A stretch of 64,000 bases of DNA from Pseudeuparius sepicola (lineage: Eukaryota; Arthropoda; Insecta; Coleoptera; Anthribidae). Below are positions 30,018-40,400 of this stretch, piece by piece. A program made the translations under genes and the position numbers. The notes under the pieces were generated by a model. The model saw only the letters and a program-made list of their open reading frames with translations. It made no database searches and was not told the origin of the DNA. The stretch is from assembly GCA_963920635.1 (NCBI GenBank), contig OY987302.1, positions 31,843,278-31,907,277 of the forward strand, written 5' to 3'. How positions within the stretch are numbered: the first letter of the stretch is position 1; each line of letters opens with the position of its first letter.

Positions 30018-31074
30018 TTAGCGAGTAATGTTAGCTTCTGTTAACTCATTGATAATAGCAACAATTTCATTATCGTGAGAGGTGTTTCCAGCTTGTTTAG
30101 AGGCTACGAGGAGCCTTAATCTATCTATCAACTCATTTACATCGTCCCAATAAACGAATTCGATAGGCTTTTTATTGTAGGTAAGGTTCATACCGGTACC
30201 ACATGCCGTCGATTGTGAACGTGTTTTAGGTTTAGGTATTTCAGTTTCTTGTTCACCTCTAACTAGAGGCTTGATAATATCACTATATTTAAATCGATTT
30301 GAACCTTTTAATTTACCCGCTGAGTTGAGGTGGACACTAGTTAAAGTTAAAATCTTTTTATAATTTTTTCTGTCTTCAAGGTTGCACTGTGGATCATTAT
30401 AAAAAATTAAATTGTAAAGTCCTTCTGTACCCGGAAACCGATACAACCCATCAACGAGTATGTCTCCTGTAGGCTTATCAAAGTCAATACATTTTCTTCC
30501 CAGTATCCATTTTGATTTAGAAGCATCGTAAACAGGTCCGTATACTTTATCAATTTTAGATGACTTGTCCCCATGTTCACGGATATATGGTCTTAGTATT
30601 TCCGGATAAGATTCTAGGTATTCGTCTATAACATCCTGAGGGTAGTCGACATATCATTATCATCATCTTCTTCAAAAACGTTTCCCGGATTGGGTTCATT
30701 AGAATTTTCCCAATGACTCTCGGGTAGTGTAAACGATCCCTGTAATTTATTAATGCCCAACTTCAGCGCATCAAGCTTTTTGTTGATTCTATCTTCAATT
30801 CCATCTTGTATTAATTTTGTTTGTTTATCTAAATCAATATTATCATCCTCATCTTCTTCTTCTTTAGGTTCTAGTTTGATATCATTTTCATTCTTGGATT
30901 TTATCATTTTTTCTAAAGATTTTGTTACTGGCTTAAAAACTTTCTCGAGCGACTCATCTTCTTCAAGTCTCCCTAATTTTAACGCAGTATATTTTTTCTA
31001 ATCGAGCGGGTGAGTTCTCTAATTTTCTTCGCGCGTTGCGCATTTGCAATTTGATCTTGCGATGTTAGCGGCAT
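30018..31074 (-). pseudogene. Large Polinton-associated protein, unknown function
   Basis: The start is at ATG 31074 (MPLTSQDQIANAQRAKKI). Coding sequence continues in changing frames through an acidic segment (KEEEDEDDNIDLDKQ, 30907-30626) and a C-terminal domain (YRFPGTEGLYNLIFYNDPQ..., 30446-30018). At least three disruptions (near 30990, 30630 and 30450) are seen. Total length would be about 350 residues. An N-terminal coiled coil and a folded C-terminus are apparent, but no domain is recognised. It is adjacent to the ATPase on the same strand and probably belongs to assembly functions, by position only. Confidence 0.55.
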
Positions 31075-31104
31075 CTTTCCAAATTAACTTATGACACTAA
31101 CTTA

Positions 31105-31793
31105 CAGCTTTATATACTTATCGAAACCACTTCTATACCGTCCGGTATTCAACCCAAAATCCTTAACGATTACTAATGTTCCGTAAGAATCACTCCAACA
31201 TCGATGACACAAATCCTTAAATTGTTCATAAGTTAAATCTGGAGTTACATGCTGTTATATACATGTCTTAAATTGATATCGTCTTGCTTAAAAAGCACAA
31301 TCATGTTGCAGTTATCTCATATCAACTGTTTAGGTATCTTTGAATAGGTTTGACAAAGATATGTTACATCAATACTTTTGTGACGACCCATTGAATAGAA
31401 TTCTCGTATTTTATCTTGCTTGTCGCAAGCTACATCGTCAAAAATAAAAACAGAATTTTCCAGAGCCTCCGATGGATCAATAACATCATCGTTAGCATTG
31501 AATGGAAAATATTTAATTTTATCACCAACCTTTTCTAAGACATTTTGTAATAGTTGATATTTTGGTTGGAATAGCGATTTACTGTATACATATATATTCT
31601 CAAATTTAAGACCATTTTCACTGAATATAAGACTGAGAAGGGCATTGGTTTTACCACAGTTACTCGGTCCGCAAAAAATTGCTCTAATAGAATTTGGAAG
31701 TAGTTCACCATGTTTAGATTTTTGGTGATGTCCTGCATCTGCAATATCCAAATTTTCAATGGGTAAAGTCCTTTGCTGTTGTTGAAATCGCAT
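31105..31793 (-). pseudogene. Genome-packaging ATPase (FtsK/HerA-like, Polinton ATP)
   Basis: The start is set at ATG 31793, because the upstream ATG (31823) lies only about 8 bp after the TATA box. Walker A is GPSNCGKT (residues 42-49) and Walker B is SVFIFDDV. The arginine-finger/sensor region follows (FYSMGRHKSIDVTYLCQTYSKIP). A stop at 31317 truncates it; the expected C-terminal third is readable in other frames to about 31105. In adenovirus- and PRD1-like systems this ATPase pumps DNA into the capsid. This copy is inactive by truncation although the nucleotide-binding core is intact. Confidence 0.85.
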
Positions 31794-31830
31794 TTTAATG
31801 ATGTTTGAAGTCACTGTATACATACGTACC

Positions 31831-31859
31831 TATTTATACTATCTTTTTATGGTGGGGGT
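31831..31859 (-). promoter_or_regulatory. C-run plus TATA promoter of the ATPase gene
   Basis: Minus strand: CCCCC (31858-31854), then TATAAATA (31838-31831) 16 bp on. Confidence 0.65.
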
Positions 31860-31930
31860 TTAACTTACCGCTCTTTAATAATCAAACTGTGAAGTTCATA
31901 CTTACGTAAGCAAATATTATACTAACTAGT

Positions 31931-31974
31931 GGGGGCAAGATTGGAGGGAGCAGCCGCATAGATCTATATATACG
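31931..31974 (+). promoter_or_regulatory. G-run plus TATA promoter
   Basis: GGGGG (31931-31935) is followed by CTATATATAC (31964-31973). The ATG is at 32007. It is divergent from the ATPase promoter, 75 bp away. Confidence 0.58.
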
Positions 31975-32006
31975 GCAGACAAATTTAATACAATAGTAAA
32001 GTAATA

Positions 32007-32715
32007 ATGGATTTCATTAAAATTGAAGTAGATGCATACGTTGCTTCTCAAAAAGTGTACAACCGTTCCTGTAGTGGTGAAAAATTAATATATTTGCTTG
32101 GTAAACCAGATTTTATAATACCGAATGAAAGCTTCACAGAAGTTGCTGAAGGAGCATGTAGTGTTGCGGAGTGTTGCCTAATGTTGGAAAAGAAGCGAAA
32201 AATTGATAATTATATTAAGATCATAATTCAACATTTGTGATCAAGAAAATATTGAAGAAATGAATTTTACCACAGTCGAAAAGCTTATGAAGGATCATTG
32301 CCTGGAAGATAGCATTGCATATAAAGTACACGTTTTTAGTTTAATATCAAATTTTAATCTATACTATTTGGAGGACTCTTATCCAGTGAAAAACATAATA
32401 AAAAAACTACAAGGGATTGGAAGATTGCTGTGATGCTTTTATATGTCAAGCTGCCTACTTAGCGAAAATAAAAATTTAAAAATATTTGTTGAAGCTTTAA
32501 CTGCTATGAAATTATCATATAAGTTTCAACCATCTAAAAACAAAAATCATTTAAGAATCTTGAATTGGTTGGAAGAAAACGTAAGAAAATATAAGGCAAA
32601 CCCAAAAGCTCTTTTAGGATGGGATTGTGGACCAGACTCCGGTCACTGGCCATCTACCATAGTGAAGGATTATAAGAAGACAATTTTGTTCTTATCAACT
32701 CTCACAGATAAATAA
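32007..32715 (+). pseudogene. Polinton terminal gene, unknown function
   Basis: It starts at ATG 32007 (MDFIKIEVDAYVASQKVYNR) and ends at 32715. Three readable segments lie in two frames: 32007-32237, about 32262-32432 and 32443-32712. A TGA at 32238 and a frameshift near 32435 break it. The whole would be about 235 residues, all-helical, with a distinctive C-terminal LLGWDCGPDSGHWPSTIV block. No domain recognised. It is the outermost gene at the right side of the Polinton. Confidence 0.55.
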
Positions 32716-32767
32716 ACATTATTAACGTAAATATATTGTTTTATTTTCAACATTCACTTTTGTGAAG

Positions 32768-33033
32768 TTTCGTTGACTTTTCGTTAACGTTTCGTTGACG
32801 TTCCGTCGACGTTCGTTGACGTTTCGTTAACGTTTCGTCGACGCTTCGTCGACGTTTCGTCGACGTCCGTCAACGTTTCGTCGACGTTCGTCGACGTTTC
32901 GTTGACGTTTCGTCGACGTTCGTCGACGTTTCGTTGACGTTTCTTCGACGTTTCGTTAACGTTTCGTCCAAGCGTCGACGTTTCGTCGACGTCCGTCGAC
33001 GTTTCGTCGACGTTCGTCGACGTTTCGTCGGAC
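32768..33033. repeat. Short satellite of GTCGACGTTT-type units
   Basis: A degenerate tandem array of 11-12-bp units (CGTTTCGTCGACGTTCGTCG type), rich in GTCGAC and GTTAAC palindromes. It follows the last Polinton gene and marks the right border used here. Thr/Arg/Asp-rich frames in it are artefacts of the repeat. Confidence 0.85.
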
Positions 33034-34425
33034 CGCACTGCACTTGTCTCACGTATACACTTGCACCCTGTAGTATCTTGGCTGGGAATAGTCTCTCAAA
33101 TACCGGATGCTGAACGTTGGACTATGGATGATCTACCTTCCATACGCTGGACCTTCGGTTGGGACTCGCTACGACATCTTCTGGTGGATAGGCAGTACCA
33201 ATTAAATACTACCGGTATCCGCCTCGTCTTGGTGTAGGCAAATACTGAACTAGGCCTACTATGCTAGCAAGCCCGTACTCGCCTCCGTCGAGAATGCCAT
33301 GTTTTCGTTGTTTCCATCCGTGCGGGCGTAATAAAGCCGTGAATTGCTTTGGTGGCCTTTGTTTCCTGCGGTTGCTGGGATTGCAAATGCTGGTCTCAGC
33401 ATTTTTTCTTTTAAAGATGCTTCAGTTTTCTTGTTGCGTCTTTTCGGTTGGAACAGGGTAAATTCGTTTCTTTTTGTGTGTTTTTGCTGATATATTTATT
33501 CAAGTGAAGTGATTTTGGTGCATTATCGTTTCATTTATGCACTGGGGGCGTCGGTTATTTTCCTGACTCGTTGTCAAAGTGCTCAGAACTGTGAGAAGTG
33601 TCTATATACGAATTTTAAGGTGGACGTCGAATTGCCGTTGAGATGAAAAAACGTGTATATTTTAGTTCGTGGAATCCGCCACGAGGGCGCTGCTGAAGCC
33701 ACCGGTAATATACGCGTTCGTGTATATTTATTACATGTCTTCGCGTTTTCTGCATCCAAGAAAGGTGGCAACGTCGCGCATGGTTTTTTCACGTAGTTTT
33801 ATTATTATGATATATTCGCCTCCCGGGTTTGTTGTTTGTGCGTCCACGGGAACAAAACTGATGCATCGATTTATCTTCAAATTGTGATTTTCGTTTGTAC
33901 TTTCATATTAAAAGTTAAAATTAATTTTAGATGATTCCCCACCCCACCATTAATGCTATAAAATACCACAAGGCGTCAAAAGTAGTTCTGTACGGGGGTG
34001 AAATATGAAAATTACCCTAAAAGTTATTTTTCGATATTTGAATAAAAAGAAACAGTTCAATAGTTGTAGATAACAACAATTTGCCTCAGACCACTGGAGA
34101 TATAAAATATATATGTTACGGGTACGGGTAAAGTAAGGTTAACGGTTAAACTTAGGTTTACCCTAGTAAACTGCGAAATACCCAAGAAACGTGGGTAAAG
34201 TAAGAAATATAACCGACATTATAGGTATTTCTGTCTTTAGCCGGGCAAACCGCGTTCTATCCGTTTTTTTTTTGGTTAAAGTGGGGTGTAGGAATTATTA
34301 CTGCGCCAAACCCGCAGAAAAACCGAAATTTTGAAAGATTTATGCCGTGTTTCTGATGGCCAGAAACTGTTTTTTACATGCTAAGTGCATTTTTCCTTCG
34401 AACAGTTTTGTTGGGCGATTGTTTG
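33034..34425. other. No gene recognised
   Basis: About 1.4 kb with no supported coding region. A segment at 33690-33780 (TTTTCTGCATCCAAGAAAGG) has a weak inverted counterpart near 37740-37790, which may mark the ends of a decayed element. Confidence 0.35.
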
Positions 34426-34429
34426 TGAA

Positions 34430-36095
34430 TGTTTCTCACCATTCCGGACTGCTTTGATAGATAAGCAAGGTATATAAGTCTTAATACGAAAAATGTGATG
34501 TTTTTAGTGGGGATGCATGCAGTCAAGAGGTAATATAAGAAAACTCTTTTCTTATGTAGTCAAGCTTTCGGAGTAATTTATCAGGGAATCAGGGCTACTA
34601 CAAATGGTAATATTTAAACAAAGGAGTATTATATAAATTAAAAGACTACTTACTAAATTTAGGTTGTATAAATCCGCAAAAACCATTTAATGTAAAAAGA
34701 ATCCAAATAAATGTGACTTCTTTCTTTGGGCAATTATTTCCTCTTCCAATCCATTTATTTGAATTCTTTTTCCATTCAATTTCTTCTCAAGTTTGACGTT
34801 TAATTTCATAGGCAACTTTTGAATTTTCAAAGATTTTAAATATCACATAATATGCAACACGTGTTTTCAGTTATTCGCGTTTTTGGCGAAAGTGATAAAG
34901 TCTTTCGAAAAATAACAAGAGTAAAAAAGTACTAGAATTAAATTATTCATAACAACAAGTACCAATTTTGTCAGTCCGCCAATGGACAAAAAAGTTCTGT
35001 CACATTTTTAAGGTGCATCACTCTGTATCAACCCTTTAAATGGTACAATTGAACTATGTTGTCTGTCGATTAATGCCCTTGCACCACTGTGTGCCAAATT
35101 TGGTTTTTCGAAGTTCAAAAATAACTGATATATTGTTTTTTCGAAATTACAAAGCTCACTTTCCAGGCCCTAACTTTTCAAGTGTACAACTTAGTATAGA
35201 GGTAAGTTGCTTTAAATGTTAAATCACCTTATTTTGGGCTCCCCTGTATGCCCTCCTGTGTCGGTTCTTATGCGGAACACCCTGTATAGTAGTTTTATAC
35301 ATTATTTTAAAGGCTTCACTGTTTCACAGTTTGCGAATTTATACAACCTCAATTTATAACTAGTCTTTTAGTTTTTATAATATTCCTTTATACCTACCAT
35401 TTGTAGTTGTAATGAAGATGTAATAAATTATTCCGGAAGCTTGACTATATAAAAAAGTAAAAGAGTTTTCTTATATTGCCTGTTGACTGCATCCCCAATA
35501 AAAACATCACATTTTTCTTCTTAACTGAGTAAAGAATTATTTACCTTGCTTCTCTATCATTGTACCTTGCTTATCTATCATAATATACCTATAAATTTAA
35601 AAACTGTAGCACCTGTTAGCTTTTCATATACAGTAACGTTACTTATTTCAACAATTATACAGGGTTATTGGTAATTCGATACATCCCTTTGGAGATGTGA
35701 TAGGGGAGGAGGTAAGGAGTAAATTTAATCCTAATATGCATTATGCAAACCTCAATAGTTTTTGAGATATTTAAAATTTTCTTAGTAGACAAAAAAATCT
35801 ATGGAACTTTTTTAAAACTTTTCAACTGGATTACTTACCAAACACTGTGATGGTTTTATGTTTGAAATGGAAAAAGTCCCGAAACATTTAGATCGTAGGA
35901 AAATTTTAAATAAAAAGTCAAACATATTTAATGAAATTGGGTTTTGCATATTGCATATAGGGTTAAATTTACTTCTTACCCCTTCCCCTATCAGATCTTC
36001 AAAGGAATGTATGGAATTGCCATAAGCAATAACCCTGTATAATTTTAATAGGTATGTTATTGCAATACAAGCAGTTCAGAATGGTGAGAAACAGT
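34430..36095. repeat. Large inverted repeat, right arm split by a MITE
   Basis: The left arm from TTTCTCACCATTCCGGACTG through ATGCATGCAGTCAAGAGG (about 34432-34600) recurs in reverse complement at about 35420-35600 and, after the MITE at 35660-36037, at 36070-36092. Excluding the MITE the element is about 1.3 kb with arms of roughly 170-190 bp and an AT-rich non-coding loop. No transposase is seen. Confidence 0.65.
35660..36037. mobile_element. MITE with CAGGGTTATTG ends
   Basis: 378 bp. Imperfect inverted arms of about 100 bp begin CAGGGTTATTGG and end CAATAACCCTG, with TA on both sides (35658-35659 and 36038-36039). It fits a Tc1/mariner-type non-autonomous element and is nested in the larger inverted repeat. 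Confidence 0.72.
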
Positions 36096-36550
36096 CAGAT
36101 AATATATTACATAACGAGAGTTGTAAAGTTGTATAAGGAGAGCGGAAAAGTTGCACACGAGCCGCGCAGCGGCGAGTGCTGTAACTCCACGAGATTTACA
36201 ATCAGATTTTGAGGTCACGAGACAAAAAATCTTGTGAAAATGTAGTTAATTCATTATTTTATAAACTTACATGCCACTTTAAAACTGACCGTTATAATAA
36301 AATCTTCCTGAAGTAACGTTTGGTATTTTTTGAAGATCAAACAAGTTACCTGTATGTATGTAACTATGTACCTATTTAGCTGGTACCTACCTACCTAATT
36401 TTTACTTTTACGATTTATTCGAGATTTCAATACATTTCCAGTAAGTACTAAAATCCACTTTCTGCACTTCTGAACGCAGTACACACTGCTTTTACATATG
36501 TGTCTTGTTCATGTATCTAATAAATGTGGCAAGAATGAAATAAGTAGGTA

Positions 36551-37331
36551 TACGGGGTGAGTCACGTCATAAATAATGGCACATGGAGCAACTGCATAAA
36601 TTTTGGACCAAAATATTACGATTGAGGCCAATATGCCTTATAGAAATGTCGTTTGTTTAAGAGATACAGGGCGTTGAAATTTGTTTTTAGAAATTGCATT
36701 TTGGCTACATCTCCCAAAATAGTCAAGCTGCTGAACTGAAATTTAGCACTTATATGTTTTTGTGGATGGAGAATAAGCTGAAATGTCAGTGTCTACGTAT
36801 CTCATAGTGGGCGCTGTTTTTAAACCGCGCTTTTGCTCCTAACTTTTTTGAAGTTATCTTTTTGGTGTCGCGGGTTCATAATTTAGTGCATCTTTTAACT
36901 CCAACATTCAAAACAAACAATTTTCAGCTACCGCTTTCAAATCTTACAGATCAACTTTACTGTACATTCAAAGTGAAGAAAGTAATGCCAAATAGGCATT
37001 GGTCAAAACACCATTCTTTTTCGTGAAATAGAGTGTCCAAATTTTGCCGAGTTTGAATCCATTTCATTTTGAAAACGATACATTTTTGGTACATTGTTAA
37101 TAGTGACTTTCTTCTAACTTTAAATGGTACAGTTGATTTGTAACATTTGAAAGTGGTCGGTAAAAATTTTATTTTTCAAATGTTGGAGTCAACAGGTGTT
37201 TTGGGGGTACATTTTTCGAAATTCCCCTACAACTTTTCTGTAAGGCATATTAATTAGCCTCAATCGTATAATATTTTGGCCCAAAATATATGCAGCTGGT
37301 CTATGTCGTATTATTTATGACTTACCCTGTA
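36551..37331. repeat. Foldback element of about 0.78 kb
   Basis: The left end TACGGGGTGAGTCACGTCAT pairs with the right end ending TTATGACTTACCCTGTA. Internal blocks (AACTCCAACATTCAAAA at 36898; TTTTCAAATGTTGGAGTC at 37174) also pair, so almost the whole element is an imperfect palindrome centred near 36950. Non-coding. Confidence 0.68.
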
Positions 37332-37389
37332 TTGGTATACTATCTGTGTATTGCTGGTAAGAAATAAAAAAGTACACTTGCACCATATA

Positions 37390-37615
37390 CAGTGTGTCCA
37401 CGTTAAGGAGTTCTTCACCCTTTCATTTAGAATATTTTTGAGGAGGACAAAAACTAATAACAAAAAAGGTTTTAGCCCATTCATTTCCAAAAATCTGATA
37501 TTTGTTCCCAAAAAAAGGCTAGGAAGACCTATATCTAACAAAAAAAAAAGGTTTTGAATATCGGTTCACAAATAAAAAAATACTACAGTGGGAATTTCGT
37601 AACGTGGATACACTG
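37390..37615. mobile_element. Short MITE with CAGTGTGTCCACGTTA ends
   Basis: 226 bp. The TIRs CAGTGTGTCCACGTTA and TAACGTGGATACACTG are flanked by TA (37388-37389 and 37616-37617), matching a mariner/Tc1-type non-autonomous element. 37616-38087 has no gene. Confidence 0.65.
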
Positions 37616-38087
37616 TATTGTGCTATTGTGCTTGTTCAAGTTTCCTATAGTTTCTCCTTGCAACTGTGCGTCCGCCGCGAGCGAGCAAACTTTATTTTTA
37701 TATTTGCCCATCTAATAAATTATGAAAATAGAACAGTCGAAATTTGGCAACATGGTGGATGCAGAAAACGGCTGCCGGTATAAATAATATACATATAGGG
37801 ACGCAGAAATACTTGTATATACAGATGGACGCACAATTATCGACATCATATGGCGGATGCAAAATTGTCGATCAAATGTACAGGAAAACAAAAAGTTTAA
37901 ATGTTAATGTATATTAAAATCTGTTGCGGTACAGAGGTTCATGGACCCAATCTATTCCAGAAAATAAAATCAGAAATGGATATACTCTACTCTTTCTGGT
38001 AGACGCAAAAATGATGGTGTGATAAAATGATGCAGAAATGACGATGAGACGTGTATATATATATATATATATGTATAAAAAAACAAC

Positions 38088-38487
38088 AAAAACCAAATTT
38101 AGTGGGAAATAAGCCAATTTTTAATGTAGTTTATCAGATTAATTGCACTAATTGTAATAAAACTTACATTGGTCAAACATGCAGAAGCATTAAATCTAGA
38201 AATATTTCGCATAAAAGTGATATTCGTCTAAGACCCGAATCATGTGCTTTATCTCAACATGTTAATTCAACAGGACATAAAATGGATTTTGATAATACTT
38301 TTGGCAACTGAAAGAAATTATTTTAAGCGTTCTTTTCTTGAAATGTGTTACATTAACCAAGTTGAAAATACTCTTAACAAAAAAAAACAGATATTCAGGA
38401 CCTTAATATAATTTTTTCAAATTTACTTTTCTTAGAAAACAAACCAAATTTTACTAACAACAATAATAATTCAAATATACCTAGATA
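38088..38487 (+). pseudogene. Penelope-like element, GIY-YIG endonuclease domain
   Basis: The frame to 38311 has VVYQINCTNCNKTYIGQTCR, the GIY-YIG type nuclease start with the Cys pair typical of Penelope-like elements, then a conserved SQHVNSTGHKMDF segment. A frameshift near 38305 leads to the usual C-terminal helices in another frame, ending about 38487. The reverse transcriptase that should precede it is absent, so this is a 5'-truncated copy. Its 3' side carries hammerhead-bearing pseudo-LTR sequence. Confidence 0.72.
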
Positions 38488-38736
38488 AAGGTATAATAAT
38501 AGTAACTAGTGACATTTATATACCTTTAAAAATAAACTATTTTTAAGTGTCATATTGAACTAGATTTTTGTCAAAACTAAATTTAAAAATTTTGTACTTT
38601 TGCCCTGTCCAATGCAAAATTCAAACATTAACATCTTTACATTATATTAGGAACTCACTTAATTGTAAGTAATTTTGAAATTTATATCACAAAAACTATT
38701 TTAATGTATATATATATATATGTATATACCTTTTCT

Positions 38737-38738
<2 letters not shown>

Positions 38739-38791
<53 letters not shown>
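38739..38791. repeat. (TA)n microsatellite
   Basis: Uninterrupted TA run of about 26 copies at the border of the pseudo-LTR copy. Confidence 0.95.
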
Positions 38792-38794
<3 letters not shown>

Positions 38795-38949
38795 AGAAAA
38801 GGTGATAATGGGCAAACACTCAAAGTTAACAAAAAGAAAAAACTAGTAACCGCATACTGACTGAAGCTGCAAATGTGCTGTTGGCTCCTGCCTGGACTTC
38901 ATTTGTTGCTTCCCAAATCATGCCTATCTTTTGATTTGGTTAATGTTAC

Positions 38950-38994
38950 ACCGTACTGATGATTGCCAAATAGCATGAAACACGTGTATGCGGT
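38950..38994 (+). ncRNA. Hammerhead ribozyme, type I, minimal stem III
   Basis: Core order: stem I strand ACCGTA (38950-38955), CTGATGA (38956-38962), a short stem II region, GAAA (38977-38980), a tiny self-complementary stem III CACGTG, TA (38987-38988), then stem I strand TGCGGT (38989-38994). TGCGGT pairs with ACCGTA over six positions including one G-U. Predicted cleavage is after A38988. Short-stem-III type I hammerheads are established features of Penelope-like element pseudo-LTRs, which fits the GIY-YIG remnant beside it. Confidence 0.82.
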
Positions 38995-39089
38995 TACTAG
39001 TTTTTTTTTTTTCTTTTTGTTAACTTTGAGTGTTTGCCCATTATCACCTTTTCTTGTAATTGTTACATTTACACTCGCTAATCTTACAT

Positions 39090-39092
<3 letters not shown>

Positions 39093-39171
<79 letters not shown>

Positions 39172-39178
39172 ATATATA
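39093..39178. repeat. (TA)n microsatellite at palindrome centre
   Basis: TA run with two TATG interruptions, flanked by inverted CTAATCTTACATCCTTA and TAAGGATGTAAGATTAG. Confidence 0.95.
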
Positions 39179-39343
39179 AGGATGTAAGATTAGCGAATGT
39201 AAATGTAATAATTACAAGAAAAGGTGATAATGGGCAAACACTCAAAGTTAAAGAACGTAAAATTGTGAGTGCAGATGTAAAAACAAGAAAAAGTGATAAT
39301 GGCCATAGCACTCAAAGTTAGAAAACAAACAAAAAGACTAGTA

Positions 39344-39388
39344 ACCGCATACACGTGTTTCATGCTATTTGGCAATCATCAGTACGGT
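39344..39388 (-). ncRNA. Hammerhead ribozyme, type I, opposite strand
   Basis: The exact reverse-complement copy of the 38950-38994 core: on the minus strand ACCGTA (39388-39383), CTGATGA (39382-39376), GAAA (39361-39358), CACGTG, TA, TGCGGT (39349-39344). All catalytic-core nucleotides are kept. It lies in the inverted pseudo-LTR. Confidence 0.82.
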
Positions 39389-39835
39389 GTAACATCAACC
39401 AAATCGAAAAGATAGGAAAGATTTGGGAAGCAACAAATGAAGTCCAGGCAAGAGCCAACAGCACATTTGCATATATATATTTTATAATATTAACATTGTT
39501 GAGACGCTGTTCACTATATAGCTTTGAATAATAAAAATACGCCTATATTATATTTGTGGTACGCTGTCGGTTTAAGTATTGTCAGGCGAAATTTGTTTTG
39601 TCGTTTGTTACGGTCTCGGGCTGGTGTCTGGTGTCCAGGGATCATAGTCCGGGAGTATCCTGCTCACGTGGATAATTTTTTTTGTCACCCCAGTGTTTGT
39701 TTCTGTTTGTTTCGTCATTTGTGTACTTTTGGAACCACAAACTTGCAGAACTTACGAGAAAATTGCCGAGATGCGTTATTTTTTAATTGTCACTCCAGCC
39801 GTTTGCTGTTGACGAGCTTTCGTAGTTTTTTATAA

Positions 39836-40400
39836 AATTAACCGGTGAGTCAAGAGCGGGGTCAAATTTGGGAGGGGGAATAAATTTTGGCACTGTCGGG
39901 TTTCTAGCTTCATTTAAGGCTTCTGCCAAAGTAGTATTCATTTTTTGTAATTTTTCTTTGTCCGTAATTTCTACTGGCGTTTGTTTTTGTTTTTTGTCGT
40001 CGTTAGTATCGATTTGAATGTCTTTGTTAGGGTGGGAGGGAGTTTCTGTAAATTTTATTTCTGTCTGTACCTTACGATTTATAGTGATTACTTGGGTTGT
40101 TTGTGTACCTATATCAAAATTTAAATTATCTGGCAATTTTGCTAAAGATTCTACAAATTGATTTGCCTCTGCTAACTGTAAAGGGTGTTCAAAATTAAAT
40201 TTTTCGCTAAGAGGGCTTGTTAAACCAGGACCCTTCGGAGTAACTTTTGGACTTCGAGATAGTGACGCTCGCGGTTGAAAGGGATTTATATCTGTACTGC
40301 GGTGACGAGGTTCAAAATCTATAAAACTATCCGCCTCTAAATTTAATCTAAGATTTTTTGCTTTTTCTTGCTTCTTTGCTGAGTCTTGTAACGGGCTTCA
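39836..40400 (-). pseudogene. Gag fragment of the enclosing gypsy element
   Basis: Minus-strand frame from about 40400 to 39836 with a Pro/Ser-rich N-terminal region (RSPKVTPKGPGLTSPLSEKF) and a Gag matrix-capsid border (VPKFIPPPKFDPALDSPVNF). It ends abruptly where unrelated sequence starts. It lies downstream (minus sense) of the LTR and primer-binding site; 40401-40784 is an AT-rich leader without a gene. The rest of Gag and all of Pol are missing. Confidence 0.6.

Larger units (their letters stand above)
9142..33040. mobile_element. Polinton (Maverick) DNA transposon, decayed
   Basis: All diagnostic Polinton genes are present in one block: protein-primed family-B polymerase, retrovirus-like integrase, packaging ATPase, adenovirus-type protease, penton protein and double-jelly-roll major capsid protein, plus accessory genes. 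Excluding the nested gypsy element and the MITE it is about 19.4 kb, within the usual 15-20 kb. Terminal inverted repeats could not be recognised at either border. The left limit is set by loss of LTR homology and the right by the end of a satellite-like tract. Frameshifts and stops in most core genes show it no longer replicates. Confidence 0.85.
38792..39470. repeat. Inverted pair of Penelope-type pseudo-LTRs
   Basis: The block with CAAGAAAAGGTGATAATGGG and CTAGTAACCGCATAC occurs in several orientations: + at 38792, reverse at about 38985-39060, + again at 39214-39390. The last two form a long palindrome around the second TA run. Penelope-like elements are known to end up in such inverted or tandem partial pseudo-LTR arrangements. 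Frames rich in Ile-Tyr here are TA-repeat artefacts. 39471-39835 holds no recognised gene. Confidence 0.75.

Noticed and set aside
30753..31001. Ser-rich frame on the + strand
   Set aside because: Antisense shadow of the acidic/coiled-coil part of the minus-strand gene at 30018-31074.
32784..33052. Thr/Arg/Asp-rich frames on the minus strand
   Set aside because: Artefact of the GTCGAC satellite.
33669..33887. Possible inverted relationship with 37740-37900 as TIRs of a 4-kb element
   Set aside because: Only scattered words match (TTTTCTGCATCCA). Too diverged to support without an alignment.
38963..39311. Ile/Tyr-rich frames
   Set aside because: They are translations of TA microsatellites and of pseudo-LTR sequence, not proteins.
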